Positions 27,055 to 36,275 of a stretch of 64,000 nucleotides of DNA are shown here, piece by piece. Every line of letters starts with the position of its first letter. Within the stretch, counting starts at the first letter, position 1. Source of the stretch: JAJDIA01 sp031555735 (lineage in GTDB: Bacteria > Bacteroidota > Bacteroidia > Bacteroidales > Tannerellaceae); the NCBI GenBank assembly GCA_031555735.1, contig JAVBUE010000007.1, positions 1 through 64,000 on the forward strand, in the 5' to 3' direction. The position numbers and the translations under genes are program-made. Under the pieces are notes generated by a model. The model had not been told where the DNA came from. It ran no database searches and was given only the letters and a program-made list of their open reading frames with translations.

Positions 27055-27642
27055 ATGAGGTCGGAACAGGATATACTGGCAGGCTTGAAATCCGGAAAGG
27101 AAGAAGCCTATAGATTTTTGTATGAGAGAGAATATCAGATTCTCTGTATGATTGCCTTCAAGTACACGAAAGACAAGTATGTTGCTGAGACGATCGTGAG
27201 CGATGTCATCTTCTCGATCTGGCTGAACAGGGAAAATGTAGAGATTCGCACGTCACTCCGATCCTATCTGACAAGGTCTGTGCGCAACAGATGCCTGAAC
27301 TTCCTCCATTTCCAGGGACGTACGGTTCGTTTGGATTCACAGCCGGACGTCCAGGGGCAGGCAGATTTCTGCTGCAATGAAGCAGGGGAATACCCGATAG
27401 ATATCCTTGTGGAAAAAGAACTTGATCTCAAAATAAGCGAAAGTATAGCGTCGATGCATGCTTTGACATCGCGCATATTCCATGAGAGCCGGTTCAATAG
27501 ATTGAAATACGCTGAGATATCAGATAAATTAGGCATATCTGTAGATGTTGTCAAGTATCATATTAAAATTGCATTGTCCACGCTCCGGAAGGATCTGAAA
27601 GAGTATCTGCCTTTACTCATTTGTTTGATGTTGTTTTTTTAG
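27055..27642 (+). CDS. ECF RNA polymerase sigma factor (PUL2)
   Basis: The 195-residue sigma-70 family protein has region 2 at about 20-85 (YRFLYEREYQILCMIAFKYTKDKYVAETIVSDVIFSIW is its core) and region 4 at about 130-180 with helix-turn-helix LKYAEISDKLGISVDVVKYHI. The hydrophobic end (LPLLICLMLFF) is usual for Bacteroidetes sigma factors paired with FecR. It should direct transcription of the susC/susD genes when released by the anti-sigma protein at 28034. Unusually, 391 bases of repeat DNA separate it from that partner. Confidence 0.93.
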   Translation: MRSEQDILAGLKSGKEEAYRFLYEREYQILCMIAFKYTKDKYVAETIVSDVIFSIWLNRENVEIRTSLRSYLTRSVRNRCLNFLHFQGRTVRLDSQPDVQGQADFCCNEAGEYPIDILVEKELDLKISESIASMHALTSRIFHESRFNRLKYAEISDKLGISVDVVKYHIKIALSTLRKDLKEYLPLLICLMLFF

Positions 27643-27658
27643 CTGTTTTGAATTTATT

Positions 27659-27741
27659 TTCCACCTATAGGAACCAAAAGTTCTACCTATAGGAACATTT
27701 TGTTTCACCTAAAGAAACTTTTTGTGCCATCCGGATGAAAC
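27659..27741. repeat. Palindrome array B: four units at a 22-bp period
   Basis: Units start at 27659, 27681, 27703 and 27725 and read TTCCACCTATAGGAAC, TTCTACCTATAGGAAC, TTTCACCTAAAGAAAC and TGCCATCCGGATGAAAC. The spacers are CAAAAG, ATTTTG and TTTTTG. The array begins 17 bp after the sigma gene stop. It belongs to the same family as the array at 14404-14508 and, read on the opposite strand, holds the same position relative to the 129-bp repeat. Confidence 0.85.
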
Positions 27742-27752
27742 TTTTTGACACC

Positions 27753-27881
27753 GCGTGGCAGATGTGACAGCAAAAAGGCGAAAAAACGGATCTGCCACGG
27801 GTATCTGCCACACATTTAACCTATTCATAAACAATAAGATAACTCCTGTTGCGTGGCAGCGTGGCAGATGTTTTGCAAAAA
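27753..27881 (-). repeat. 129-bp intergenic repeat, copy 2 (inverted)
   Basis: The reverse complement aligns with 14221-14349 over its full length. Shared features are the paired CTGCCACGC motifs, ATCTTATTG, TTATGAATA, GTGTGGCAGAT and the TTTTTGCTGTCACATCTG block. It lies in the sigma-FecR gap of PUL2. The rest of the gap, 27882-28033, shows no gene and no clear TAnnTTTG box. Confidence 0.85.
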
Positions 27882-28033
27882 TAAACTCCGTGTAGGGATA
27901 AAGACGGCTCATGGAATCAGACGGTTGATCCAGATTCAAATCAGCTCCTTAGCAGATATTAACATAATCGGTTTACCCGCCATGTTCCTTTCCCTGTCAT
28001 CTTTACAGGTGAATTTTATAAATTGATTGTACA

Positions 28034-29053
28034 TTGGAAAACAAGGAGCATTGGGATAATCTGATAGTCGCCTATCTGAATGGGACTATTAACGATGAAG
28101 ATAAACTGGCATTGGATGGATGGGTGTCTTATGACTCCGGGAATCAATCATACTTCCATGAAATAGAACAGTTGTGGTACCTCCTTGATATTACCCGGGG
28201 ATGCGAACAGTTTGATTCGGAGCGGGCGTTCAGCCTATTCCAGGAGCGGATACGGCAAACCAGTATCCAAGGCCGCAAAGATCGGCATACCCTATCCTTG
28301 AACTATGCCATACACTGGAAATCGTTTGCGAAGTATGCCGCCGTCGCAGTATTCTGCTTGTTCATCGGATACAAATACCTTACTCCGGAATACAAGTTCC
28401 CAGACTATTCGGGTATCTCTCAGGTGGTGGTTCCGAATGGCGCCAAAACCGATTTGGTATTGTCTGACGGCACACGGGTTTCCCTTAATTCAGGTTCGAA
28501 AATAGAAGTGCGATCTGGTTTTGGAGATAAAGACAGAACGGTGAGGCTATGCGGAGAAGCTTATTTTGATGTCGCCCATGATTCACTTTGCCCCTTTTAT
28601 GTGGAAACGGGAAATGACCTTAAGGTCAAAGTGTTAGGAACCCGGTTCAATGTCAATGCGTACGCTACCAATGATGAAATCCATGTAAACCTGTTTGATG
28701 GAGTGGTTGAGATGACGACACCCCAGGCGGATACCATAAGGCTCAAGCCGCAGCAAGTAGCGAGTTATAACCTGATGTCGAAAACGTTGACATTGAAACA
28801 GCAGCCAGACAATTCTTCGACAGGATGGATGGAAGATAAACTGATCTTCAATAATGAAACATTTGAGCAAATCGCATACAAACTGGAGCGTGAATTTGAT
28901 GTAAAGATTAACCTATACAACACTTCGATCAGGTATCAACGGTTTAGTGGTGATTTTATTAACGGTGAATCAATTGGTCAGATATTTAAAATAATCTCTA
29001 ACGACAACAAATGCAGATATGAAGAGACGGATGCCGGTATAAATATATATTAA
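28034..29053 (+). CDS. FecR family anti-sigma factor (PUL2)
   Basis: The 339-residue inner-membrane protein has a cytoplasmic anti-sigma part (1-90), one membrane helix (FAKYAAVAVFCLFIGYKYL, about 96-114), and a periplasmic FecR domain. That domain contains VVVPNGAKTDLVLSDGTRVSLNSGSK and GEAYFDVAHD. A C-terminal DUF4974-type region follows (about 270-339). It should hold the sigma factor inactive until the STN domain of the adjacent SusC signals. The start codon is TTG (28034-28036); no better in-frame ATG lies nearby upstream. Confidence 0.9.
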   Translation: MENKEHWDNLIVAYLNGTINDEDKLALDGWVSYDSGNQSYFHEIEQLWYLLDITRGCEQFDSERAFSLFQERIRQTSIQGRKDRHTLSLNYAIHWKSFAKYAAVAVFCLFIGYKYLTPEYKFPDYSGISQVVVPNGAKTDLVLSDGTRVSLNSGSKIEVRSGFGDKDRTVRLCGEAYFDVAHDSLCPFYVETGNDLKVKVLGTRFNVNAYATNDEIHVNLFDGVVEMTTPQADTIRLKPQQVASYNLMSKTLTLKQQPDNSSTGWMEDKLIFNNETFEQIAYKLEREFDVKINLYNTSIRYQRFSGDFINGESIGQIFKIISNDNKCRYEETDAGINIY

Positions 29054-29169
29054 CCTAAAAAATATGCCTATGGACAATGCCTGAGAAACGACGAAGGATG
29101 ATATTGTGTATTATCCTTATCTACGATTAAGCCAAATAATACTAAATCATTAATTTAAAATTTGAACAA

Positions 29170-32100
29170 ATGTGCAAGGATAGAAAATGTATAAGGTGTT
29201 TATATGACTATTTCTTTTGCGGAAAATTGTTGAAATTTAAAAGAATCACTTCTTTGTTATGTTTTTTCATAATTTCAACATCTATTTCCGCTTTTAATGT
29301 GAAAGCTCAGATATCATTACACTTAAAAAATGAAAAAATGTCCAATGCTTTGGATTCCATAAAAAGGCAAACTTCCTATTCGATGTGGTATAACACCGAA
29401 GAAGTCGATCGGGAGCAGCCTGTAACTATCCATGTGGATAACGCTTCATTACCATCCATATTAGATGAACTTTTCAGCGGAAGGAATCTGGAATATTCGA
29501 TTGAAGGCAAATCGGTTAGTATTGCAACTAAAGGTTCGCTGAAACAGGTAGAAAAGAAGTCCCGTGAACAACTTCGTCCGATCAAGGGGGAGGTACTCGA
29601 TAATTCCGGTGAACCATTGATCGGGGTCAATGTCGCGCTTGAAGGCAATAAAATGACAGGGACGGTTACGGATCTGAATGGGAACTTCAGTTTAAATGTA
29701 CCGGAAGGGTCGAAAATAGTGATTACGTATGTCGGATTCGCTCCTCAAACGATAGATGTCGGTTCAAAGGAAGAATTTACAATCAAACTGCAGGAAGATG
29801 CCCGGTTGCTGGAACAGGTTGTTGTTGTCGGGTATGGGACGCAAAAAAAAGTGAACCTTACCGGTTCGGTCGCTTCTGTCAACTCCGAAGAGATTGCGGC
29901 GATTCCCGCATCCAGCCTCTCCAACGCCCTGAGCGGGAGGGTTTCAGGGATGCTCATTACTTCCGCTGTGGGTAAACCCGGTGGAAGCTCGACAACGCAA
30001 ATCCGCTCGGCAGGCACATGGAATAACAGCGACCCGTTGTATGTTATTGATGGTGTCGTCCGGGATCAGTTCGCTTTCGACGGCTTGGATGCCAATGAAG
30101 TGGAAAACATATCGGTATTGAAAGACGGAGCGTCTGCCGCCATTTATGGGGCAAGGGCTGCGAATGGGGTCATTCTGGTCACCACCAAAAAAGGGAAAAA
30201 AGGAAAGCCGGTTATCTCCTATACAGGTATGGTCGGATTGTCGGATGCAACGAAAATCCCCCAAATGATCGACGGCTACAATCAGGCGTTATTGATTAAT
30301 GACGCGCTATCGATCCGGGGATTTGATCCCTCAAGCAGCAACTGGTTTACGGATGATGAGCTTGCTTACTTTAAAACGTTCAACTATGACTGGGTAGAAG
30401 AAGCATGGAAACAACCCATCGTAACAAGGCATTCGTTAAATGTCAACGGCGGTACGGACGTTGTTCGCTATTATGTCGGAGGGAATTATCTCTATGAAAC
30501 GGGATCGTTCGACAATCTTTCTTTTAGAAAATACAATGTTAAAGGGAATATTGAAGCCAACATCACAAAAGACCTGATCGTAGGGTTGAACCTGGCTACT
30601 GATGTCAGAAACGATGATAAGCCTTTCTGGAGATGGGATGGCGACAGGGATGAAATGGACAACCTCTACCAAGGCCTCTTGTTCAGGTCGCAGATGGTTC
30701 CGGCCTATATCGATGGAAAGGCGCTGAGGGATGTGGGAGGCACCACGTTTGTGGAATGGAGCCCCATGGAGGTGATCAATGGAAATACGGGTTTCAATAA
30801 AAAGAAATATCTCACGTCGGAAATAACCGCCAACGTACTGTACAACGCCCCATTCCTGAAAGGGCTCAGTTTTAAGTTCCTGTATAACAGGATAGATAAA
30901 AGCACCTATAAGAAACAGTTTAACTTCCCCTATCTGATGTACAACTTCAAAGGGGCAGGCACGCACGGGCATATCCCGACCAATGAAGTGGTGGGTACAT
31001 ATACCCGGGACGACGGGAATTACCTGCATGAAGAACAACGTTACGACGACAGTTACCAGTTTGATGCCCAGGTTAATTATGCGAACACATTTGGAAAGCA
31101 TGACCTGGGAGCGTTGTTTGTGTACGAGCAATCCGAAATAAGCGAGAATATGTTCTATGCGCGTGGTTATGATTACCCCTCGATGGATATTGCCCATCTG
31201 GATGCGGCAGGGAAGGAGACCATGCGTATTTCGGGCAACGGAATGTCATCCGCCCGTATGTCGTATATCGGACGGCTGAGCTATGGATACGACCAGAAAT
31301 ATTTGCTTGAGGCATCGTTCCGGTATGATGGCTCGGCCAAGTTTGCTCCGGGACACAGGTGGGGGTTCTTTCCTTCAGCCTCTGCCGGCTGGCGTGTGTC
31401 GGAAGAAGGTTTCTTTAAAGACAAGGTGAAATTTATGGATTACCTGAAGCTCAGGGCTTCTGTCGGTCTGTTGGGGAACGACGATGTGTATGCCTGGCAA
31501 TGGTATCAGAAATACAAAATGCCCAAGTTGGATGAGACTGGTTCGGTATTCGGAGGAACTACCACTACGGGCGGTTTGATCCCTGATGTATTAGCGAATC
31601 CGGATATTACCTGGGAGAAAACACTGACGACAAATATCGGGTTTGATTCCAAATTCCTGTCCGAAAGGCTGTCGATGAGTTTCGATTATTTCTTCAAGCA
31701 TTCGTATGATATCCTGGGCGACCGGTTGCAAAGCCTTCCCACCACATTTGGCGCCAAGATGCCGGCTGAGAACTATGCGGTGATCGACGGACACGGATGG
31801 GAAGCCGCGTTGGAGTGGAATCAACCGGTCAACAAGGACCTCATGTATTACGTCAGAGGGAATGTGGCTTTTGCCGTCAATGAGGTGAAAGTGTATGACG
31901 AGGCTGAAAACATCAGGCCATACCAGTCGTTGATCGGATACAATTACGACAGGAAAGACGGTATGGGTTATCTGGCTACCGATGTCATACGGACTCAGGC
32001 GGAGCTGGATGCTTTGCCCGAAGGCTATACTATTTTCGGGAGGAAACCGGAACTGGGTATGCTTAACTACAAGGATATCCGGGGAGCGAACAGCGATGCA

Positions 32101-32622
32101 CCGGATGGGGTCATCGACGAATATGATCAGGACTGGGTGGTGAAAAACAAAATTCCACCCTATAATTTCGGTCTGGCCCTGGGAGGCAAATGGAAAGGCT
32201 GGTCGCTGGATGTCTTCTTCCAGGGTGTCGCCGGGAATGATGTCATGATACAACTCCGCGATCCGGAAACCCGTGCGGCTTCTACGACGTTCGATTACTG
32301 GAGAGACCGCTGGACTCCGGATCATGTGGATGCGAAGTTCCCGCGCATTACGGAAAACCAAGCTGGGGTTGCCTCTACATTCTGGAGAAGGGATGGTTCA
32401 TTCGTTCGCCTGAAAAACCTGAGCCTGGGGTATAGCCTGCCTAAACGCATCACCTCGGCGCTGAAAGTCAGTGATCTCCGCTTCTTCTTTACGGGAACTA
32501 ACCTTTTCCTGCTGTATGATAAGGTGAAGTACTTTGACCCGGAGTTGGGATCTAAAGACCGGAATATCGTGAACTATCCTTTAATGAAGAATTATGCTTT
32601 GGGAGTCAACCTTAGTTTTTAA
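29170..32622 (+). CDS. SusC/RagA family TonB-dependent transporter with STN domain (PUL2)
   Basis: The protein has 1150 residues. A signal peptide ends at about residue 46 (SISAFNVKAQ). It is followed by the STN domain (about 50-120, SLHLKNEKMSNALDSIKRQT), a carboxypeptidase-regulatory-like domain (about 135-205, IKGEVLDNSGEPLIGVNVAL), a plug (LEQVVVVGYGTQKK) and a barrel ending LGVNLSF. It imports the PUL2 glycan and passes a signal to FecR through the STN domain. The signal peptide has a long N-region (MCKDRKCIRCLYDYFF); a later start is possible but I see no better ATG. It lies 18 bp upstream of its SusD partner. Confidence 0.95.
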   Translation: MCKDRKCIRCLYDYFFCGKLLKFKRITSLLCFFIISTSISAFNVKAQISLHLKNEKMSNALDSIKRQTSYSMWYNTEEVDREQPVTIHVDNASLPSILDELFSGRNLEYSIEGKSVSIATKGSLKQVEKKSREQLRPIKGEVLDNSGEPLIGVNVALEGNKMTGTVTDLNGNFSLNVPEGSKIVITYVGFAPQTIDVGSKEEFTIKLQEDARLLEQVVVVGYGTQKKVNLTGSVASVNSEEIAAIPASSLSNALSGRVSGMLITSAVGKPGGSSTTQIRSAGTWNNSDPLYVIDGVVRDQFAFDGLDANEVENISVLKDGASAAIYGARAANGVILVTTKKGKKGKPVISYTGMVGLSDATKIPQMIDGYNQALLINDALSIRGFDPSSSNWFTDDELAYFKTFNYDWVEEAWKQPIVTRHSLNVNGGTDVVRYYVGGNYLYETGSFDNLSFRKYNVKGNIEANITKDLIVGLNLATDVRNDDKPFWRWDGDRDEMDNLYQGLLFRSQMVPAYIDGKALRDVGGTTFVEWSPMEVINGNTGFNKKKYLTSEITANVLYNAPFLKGLSFKFLYNRIDKSTYKKQFNFPYLMYNFKGAGTHGHIPTNEVVGTYTRDDGNYLHEEQRYDDSYQFDAQVNYANTFGKHDLGALFVYEQSEISENMFYARGYDYPSMDIAHLDAAGKETMRISGNGMSSARMSYIGRLSYGYDQKYLLEASFRYDGSAKFAPGHRWGFFPSASAGWRVSEEGFFKDKVKFMDYLKLRASVGLLGNDDVYAWQWYQKYKMPKLDETGSVFGGTTTTGGLIPDVLANPDITWEKTLTTNIGFDSKFLSERLSMSFDYFFKHSYDILGDRLQSLPTTFGAKMPAENYAVIDGHGWEAALEWNQPVNKDLMYYVRGNVAFAVNEVKVYDEAENIRPYQSLIGYNYDRKDGMGYLATDVIRTQAELDALPEGYTIFGRKPELGMLNYKDIRGANSDAPDGVIDEYDQDWVVKNKIPPYNFGLALGGKWKGWSLDVFFQGVAGNDVMIQLRDPETRAASTTFDYWRDRWTPDHVDAKFPRITENQAGVASTFWRRDGSFVRLKNLSLGYSLPKRITSALKVSDLRFFFTGTNLFLLYDKVKYFDPELGSKDRNIVNYPLMKNYALGVNLSF

Positions 32623-32640
32623 ACTGTTAGATTTGTAGTT

Positions 32641-34341
32641 ATGAAAATGAAATATATCATTTCAGGCATGTTGATGTGCCTCCTTCTTGCCGGATGTACC
32701 GATTTTCTCGACAAGGAAGACGAAATGTCGCTTAATGATGACCAGGTATGGAATAATGAGCGGTATGCAACTGATTATTTGAATCAGTTGTATCGTTATA
32801 ACGCACCCGTATGGGATATCGATATTTCCGGGAAATCGGATGAAGCGGAAAGATACGGGGATAAAGAATTATATGGCCAACTGATCCTTCAGGATCTGGA
32901 CGATTTATGGTATTATGAAGGCATCAGAAACATCAATATCCTGATCAAGAAGATGGAGGGGAGCACACTGGATCAGGGGATCAGGGACAAATTGAAAGGG
33001 CAGGCGCTCATCCTGAGGGCATGGCGGTATTTTCAAATGGTTTGCCTGTACGGGGGTGTCCCGATGATACTGGAACCGCAGGAGCTGGGTGATGATATCT
33101 ATGTCACACGGAATAAAACGTCGGAATGTATCGCTTTGATTGTGAAAGACCTGGACGATGCCTCCCGCCTGCTGCCCTGGAAATGGACGGGCGCTGATGA
33201 GGGACGATACACAAGGGCAGTGGCATTGGCGCTCAAGGGCAGGGTGTTATTGTATTATGCAAGTCCCCAGTTTACGCCGGTATCCGATGCCGGGCGTTGG
33301 ACAAATGCCTATGACGCCAATAAAACCGCGATGACGGAGTTGCAGGGTGCAGGCTATGGTTTGTATCCCGACTATGCCAATATCTGGTTTGACGAAATGA
33401 ATAAGGAAGATATCATGGTCACGCGGTTTTATGCCACAAGCGAAACCGTTGGTAATGGTAATTTCTGGAATGCCGCTACCCGCCCTTTGGATGAAGCGCA
33501 GAATTTTACAGGCTCCAATCATCCTACCTGGAACCTGGTGAAATCGTATCCGATGATCACCGGCGAACCGGTTGACGAGTCGGCTTTGTATGATCCGGTA
33601 TTGTTCTGGAAAAACAGGGATCCGAGGTTTAAAGCCTCGATTGTGTATAATGGCAGTATCTGGGAACTGAGCGGGAAAGTCGGCAGAAAACAATGGACCT
33701 ATCAGGGCGCCCAGGGAGATGCCACCACGCAAACCGGTTTTTATTGCAGGAAGGCGGTTGATACCAACCTGTCTCCGGCGCAGTCGCAATACAGCAGTAC
33801 GGACTGGGTGGAGATCCGGTATGCTGAGGTGTTGTTGAATTATGCGGAAGCGGCGGCGGAATTGGGTAAATCCGATGAGGCGTATTCCATCCTGAAGCAA
33901 ATACGGGAAAGAGCCGGTATTGAAGCCGGGGATAATGGCATGTATGGCTTGAAAACGGGGATGTCGCACGACGAATTGATCAATGCCATCATGCTCGAAC
34001 GCAAAATCGAGTTTGCTTTCGAAGGAAAACGTTACTGGGATCTGCGCCGCCGCCGCCTGTTTGAGAAGGAACTGAACGGTACATACAGAGAAGGGATGCG
34101 CCCGAATTTTGTGGAGGGGATGAATGCCGATAAATTACTTGAAATCCAGCAAACGGCCGACTTCGAAAACAACTATGCGCAGTATTTTAAAGATGAAGCG
34201 TATAACACGGATAAAAAGTACGTGATCGATTATAAGGATAATTATTACTTCTTCGGATTACCCAGCAAACATTTGGAGACGAACTCCAAACTGGAACAAA
34301 CGAAGGGCTGGAATAGTGGGACCTTTGATCCGCTCTTATAA
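32641..34341 (+). CDS. SusD/RagB family lipoprotein (PUL2)
   Basis: The 566-residue protein has a lipoprotein signal with Cys19 (MLMCLLLAGCTDFLD). The TPR-like stretch LKGQALILRAWRYFQMVCLYGGVPMI and the C-terminal WVEIRYAEVLLNYAEAAAELGKSDEAY and FEGKRYWDLRRRRLFE blocks are typical of SusD. It binds the target glycan at the cell surface together with the preceding SusC. The GH29 gene follows closely (60 bp to the preferred start). Confidence 0.95.
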   Translation: MKMKYIISGMLMCLLLAGCTDFLDKEDEMSLNDDQVWNNERYATDYLNQLYRYNAPVWDIDISGKSDEAERYGDKELYGQLILQDLDDLWYYEGIRNINILIKKMEGSTLDQGIRDKLKGQALILRAWRYFQMVCLYGGVPMILEPQELGDDIYVTRNKTSECIALIVKDLDDASRLLPWKWTGADEGRYTRAVALALKGRVLLYYASPQFTPVSDAGRWTNAYDANKTAMTELQGAGYGLYPDYANIWFDEMNKEDIMVTRFYATSETVGNGNFWNAATRPLDEAQNFTGSNHPTWNLVKSYPMITGEPVDESALYDPVLFWKNRDPRFKASIVYNGSIWELSGKVGRKQWTYQGAQGDATTQTGFYCRKAVDTNLSPAQSQYSSTDWVEIRYAEVLLNYAEAAAELGKSDEAYSILKQIRERAGIEAGDNGMYGLKTGMSHDELINAIMLERKIEFAFEGKRYWDLRRRRLFEKELNGTYREGMRPNFVEGMNADKLLEIQQTADFENNYAQYFKDEAYNTDKKYVIDYKDNYYFFGLPSKHLETNSKLEQTKGWNSGTFDPLL

Positions 34342-34401
34342 CTGAACAAGGTGACTCCATCTTCAAATGTGATTAATGTGAACATATCAACAAACAAAGC
34401 G

Positions 34402-36111
34402 ATGAAGAGCTTATTGGCGCTTTCGCTTCTGCTGGCGGTTCTGCCGGGGAGATTGCATGCCCAGGAAACCGAAATTCCGTTGCCCTCCGCTCCCCAACTG
34501 CGTTGGCACGGGTATGAACGTGTGATGTTCGTGCATTTCGGCCCCGCCGCCTGGCAATCCCGTGAGTACGACAACCTGACCACCCCGCTCTCCCGTTTGC
34601 AGATGAAAGAACTGGATACGGACCAATGGTGCCGGGTCGCCCAATCCTGGGGGGCGAAGATGATCCTCTTTGTCGCCAAGCATTGCGGCGGCTTTTGCTG
34701 GTGGCAGACACAAACGTCTGACTACGGTATCAAAGAAACGCCCTGGCGCGACGGCAAAGGCGATGTCCTGCGGTCGCTCTCCGAATCATGCGCCCGGTAC
34801 GGGCTCGACCTTGGCGTCTATATTTATCCGGGCGACGACCGTTGGGGTGCCGGTATCGGGAGCGGAGGCATCACCACCGATCCCTCCAAACAGGAAGCCT
34901 ACAACCAGGTTTTCCGGCAGCAACTGACAGAGGTGCTCACCCTGTACGGTCCCATCAAAGAAGTATGGTTCGACGGGAACTGCAAGATCGAAGTGGGGGA
35001 TATCCTGAAGAAGTACGCAGCCGACGCCGTCATCTTCCAGGGTGAATATGCCGATTTGCGCTGGGTGGGGAATGAAGACGGCTTCGCCCCCAATCCCAAC
35101 TGGTACACCGTGCAAGAGAACGACCTGCGGACGGGCGTATCCACCGCCTTACAATCGGATGTGGACGGCAACCGCTATGCGCCGGTGGAAGTGGATGTTC
35201 CCCTGCTGAAAAAAGGTGGGCACAAATGGTTTTGGGCGCCGGGATGCGATTCCCTGCTGATGACGACAGACCAACTGATGACGATCTACTACAAATCGGT
35301 GGGGCGGGGTTCCGTCCTTTTGCTGAACTCGACACCCGACACCACCGGGCTTATTCCCCGTTCGCATGCCCGGGCTTATGCGGCGTTCGGGAAGGAGATC
35401 GCGGCGAGGTTTGATCATCCCCTGCAGGCGGTGTCCGGGACAGGCCGCGTGTATGAGCTCCGGTTCGATACGCTGACAACAGTGAATCATGTTGTTTTGC
35501 AGGAAGAATTGGCCGCCGGGCAACGGGTGCTCGCCTATGAACTCTCCGGCAGCCGGGATGGTGTGCAGTGGGAACCGATCCATACAGGCACCTCCATCGG
35601 CAACAAGCAGATCGATTGCTTTCCCGATGTGCGGCTGAAATTGCTGCGGATGACCGTCACCCGTTCGAAAGCCACCCCGCATATCCGTAACCTGGCGGCT
35701 TACCGGGTGGCAACGGATTATACCGGACAGATGGATACAGGGCCGGAAGGACACCGGCAGGTGGCGGGAACCTGGCAATCGGATACCTTTACCGCCGATG
35801 CCTGGACGGACTTCGAACTGGTCCTCACCCCCTATATGACAGCGGTGGGTGAATACGACATCGTCTTCTCCCGGCTGGCTTCCGATTATCTCAGCGGCAA
35901 ACCTTCCGATCTGGAGGTGAAGGATGTGGAATTGACGATGTACGGAGGACCGCAGAACGCGCTGGTCACCTTCCTGCCGAAACAGCAAACCTTCCGGATC
36001 ATCCGCTCCCAGCAAACACTCGGCGATTTTCCCATCATCCTGAAAGCCAAAGTGAAGAACAAAGGCGCCTCCTCCATGGGTGAGATCGTTGTCCGGCGGG
36101 TGACCTACTGA
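34402..36111 (+). CDS. GH29 family alpha-L-fucosidase, secreted
   Basis: The 569-residue protein has a signal peptide cut after LHA20. The GH29 barrel occupies about 30-350, with VMFVHFGPAAW, AKHCGGFCWWQTQTSDYGI and the nucleophile D191 in VWFDGN. The C-terminal part (about 350-569) contains a discoidin-like segment (YELSGSRDGVQWEPIHTG). GH29 enzymes release terminal alpha-linked L-fucose, so PUL2 probably targets a fucosylated host or plant glycan. The frame is open to 34351, but the start at 34402 places the signal peptide at the N-terminus. Last gene of PUL2, followed by a strong terminator. Confidence 0.92.
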   Translation: MKSLLALSLLLAVLPGRLHAQETEIPLPSAPQLRWHGYERVMFVHFGPAAWQSREYDNLTTPLSRLQMKELDTDQWCRVAQSWGAKMILFVAKHCGGFCWWQTQTSDYGIKETPWRDGKGDVLRSLSESCARYGLDLGVYIYPGDDRWGAGIGSGGITTDPSKQEAYNQVFRQQLTEVLTLYGPIKEVWFDGNCKIEVGDILKKYAADAVIFQGEYADLRWVGNEDGFAPNPNWYTVQENDLRTGVSTALQSDVDGNRYAPVEVDVPLLKKGGHKWFWAPGCDSLLMTTDQLMTIYYKSVGRGSVLLLNSTPDTTGLIPRSHARAYAAFGKEIAARFDHPLQAVSGTGRVYELRFDTLTTVNHVVLQEELAAGQRVLAYELSGSRDGVQWEPIHTGTSIGNKQIDCFPDVRLKLLRMTVTRSKATPHIRNLAAYRVATDYTGQMDTGPEGHRQVAGTWQSDTFTADAWTDFELVLTPYMTAVGEYDIVFSRLASDYLSGKPSDLEVKDVELTMYGGPQNALVTFLPKQQTFRIIRSQQTLGDFPIILKAKVKNKGASSMGEIVVRRVTY

Positions 36112-36141
36112 CCCTTTCTTCCCGTCCGGAAGAACGCATTC

Positions 36142-36204
36142 CGCCCCTGAAAACGGTGCATGTACCTGCCTGCATTCGTTTTCAGGGGCGTTTTGTTCTT
36201 TTTT
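36142..36204 (+). terminator. Terminator of PUL2
   Basis: A perfect 14-bp inverted repeat (36142-36155 and 36177-36190, CGCCCCTGAAAACG and its complement) is followed by TTTTGTTCTTTTTT. It lies 30 bp after the GH29 stop. Confidence 0.9.
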
Positions 36205-36275
36205 AGCCTGTTTATGGCGTGTAATGTTGTTTTTTTCCGCATGTTTGTACCGGTATAATAAAAATCTACTACTAT

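Noticed and set aside
14221..27881. Invertible promoter system (phase variation) formed by the inverted repeats
   Set aside because: The repeats are 13 kb apart, not identical, and no invertase gene is nearby; kept only as a possible recombination site.
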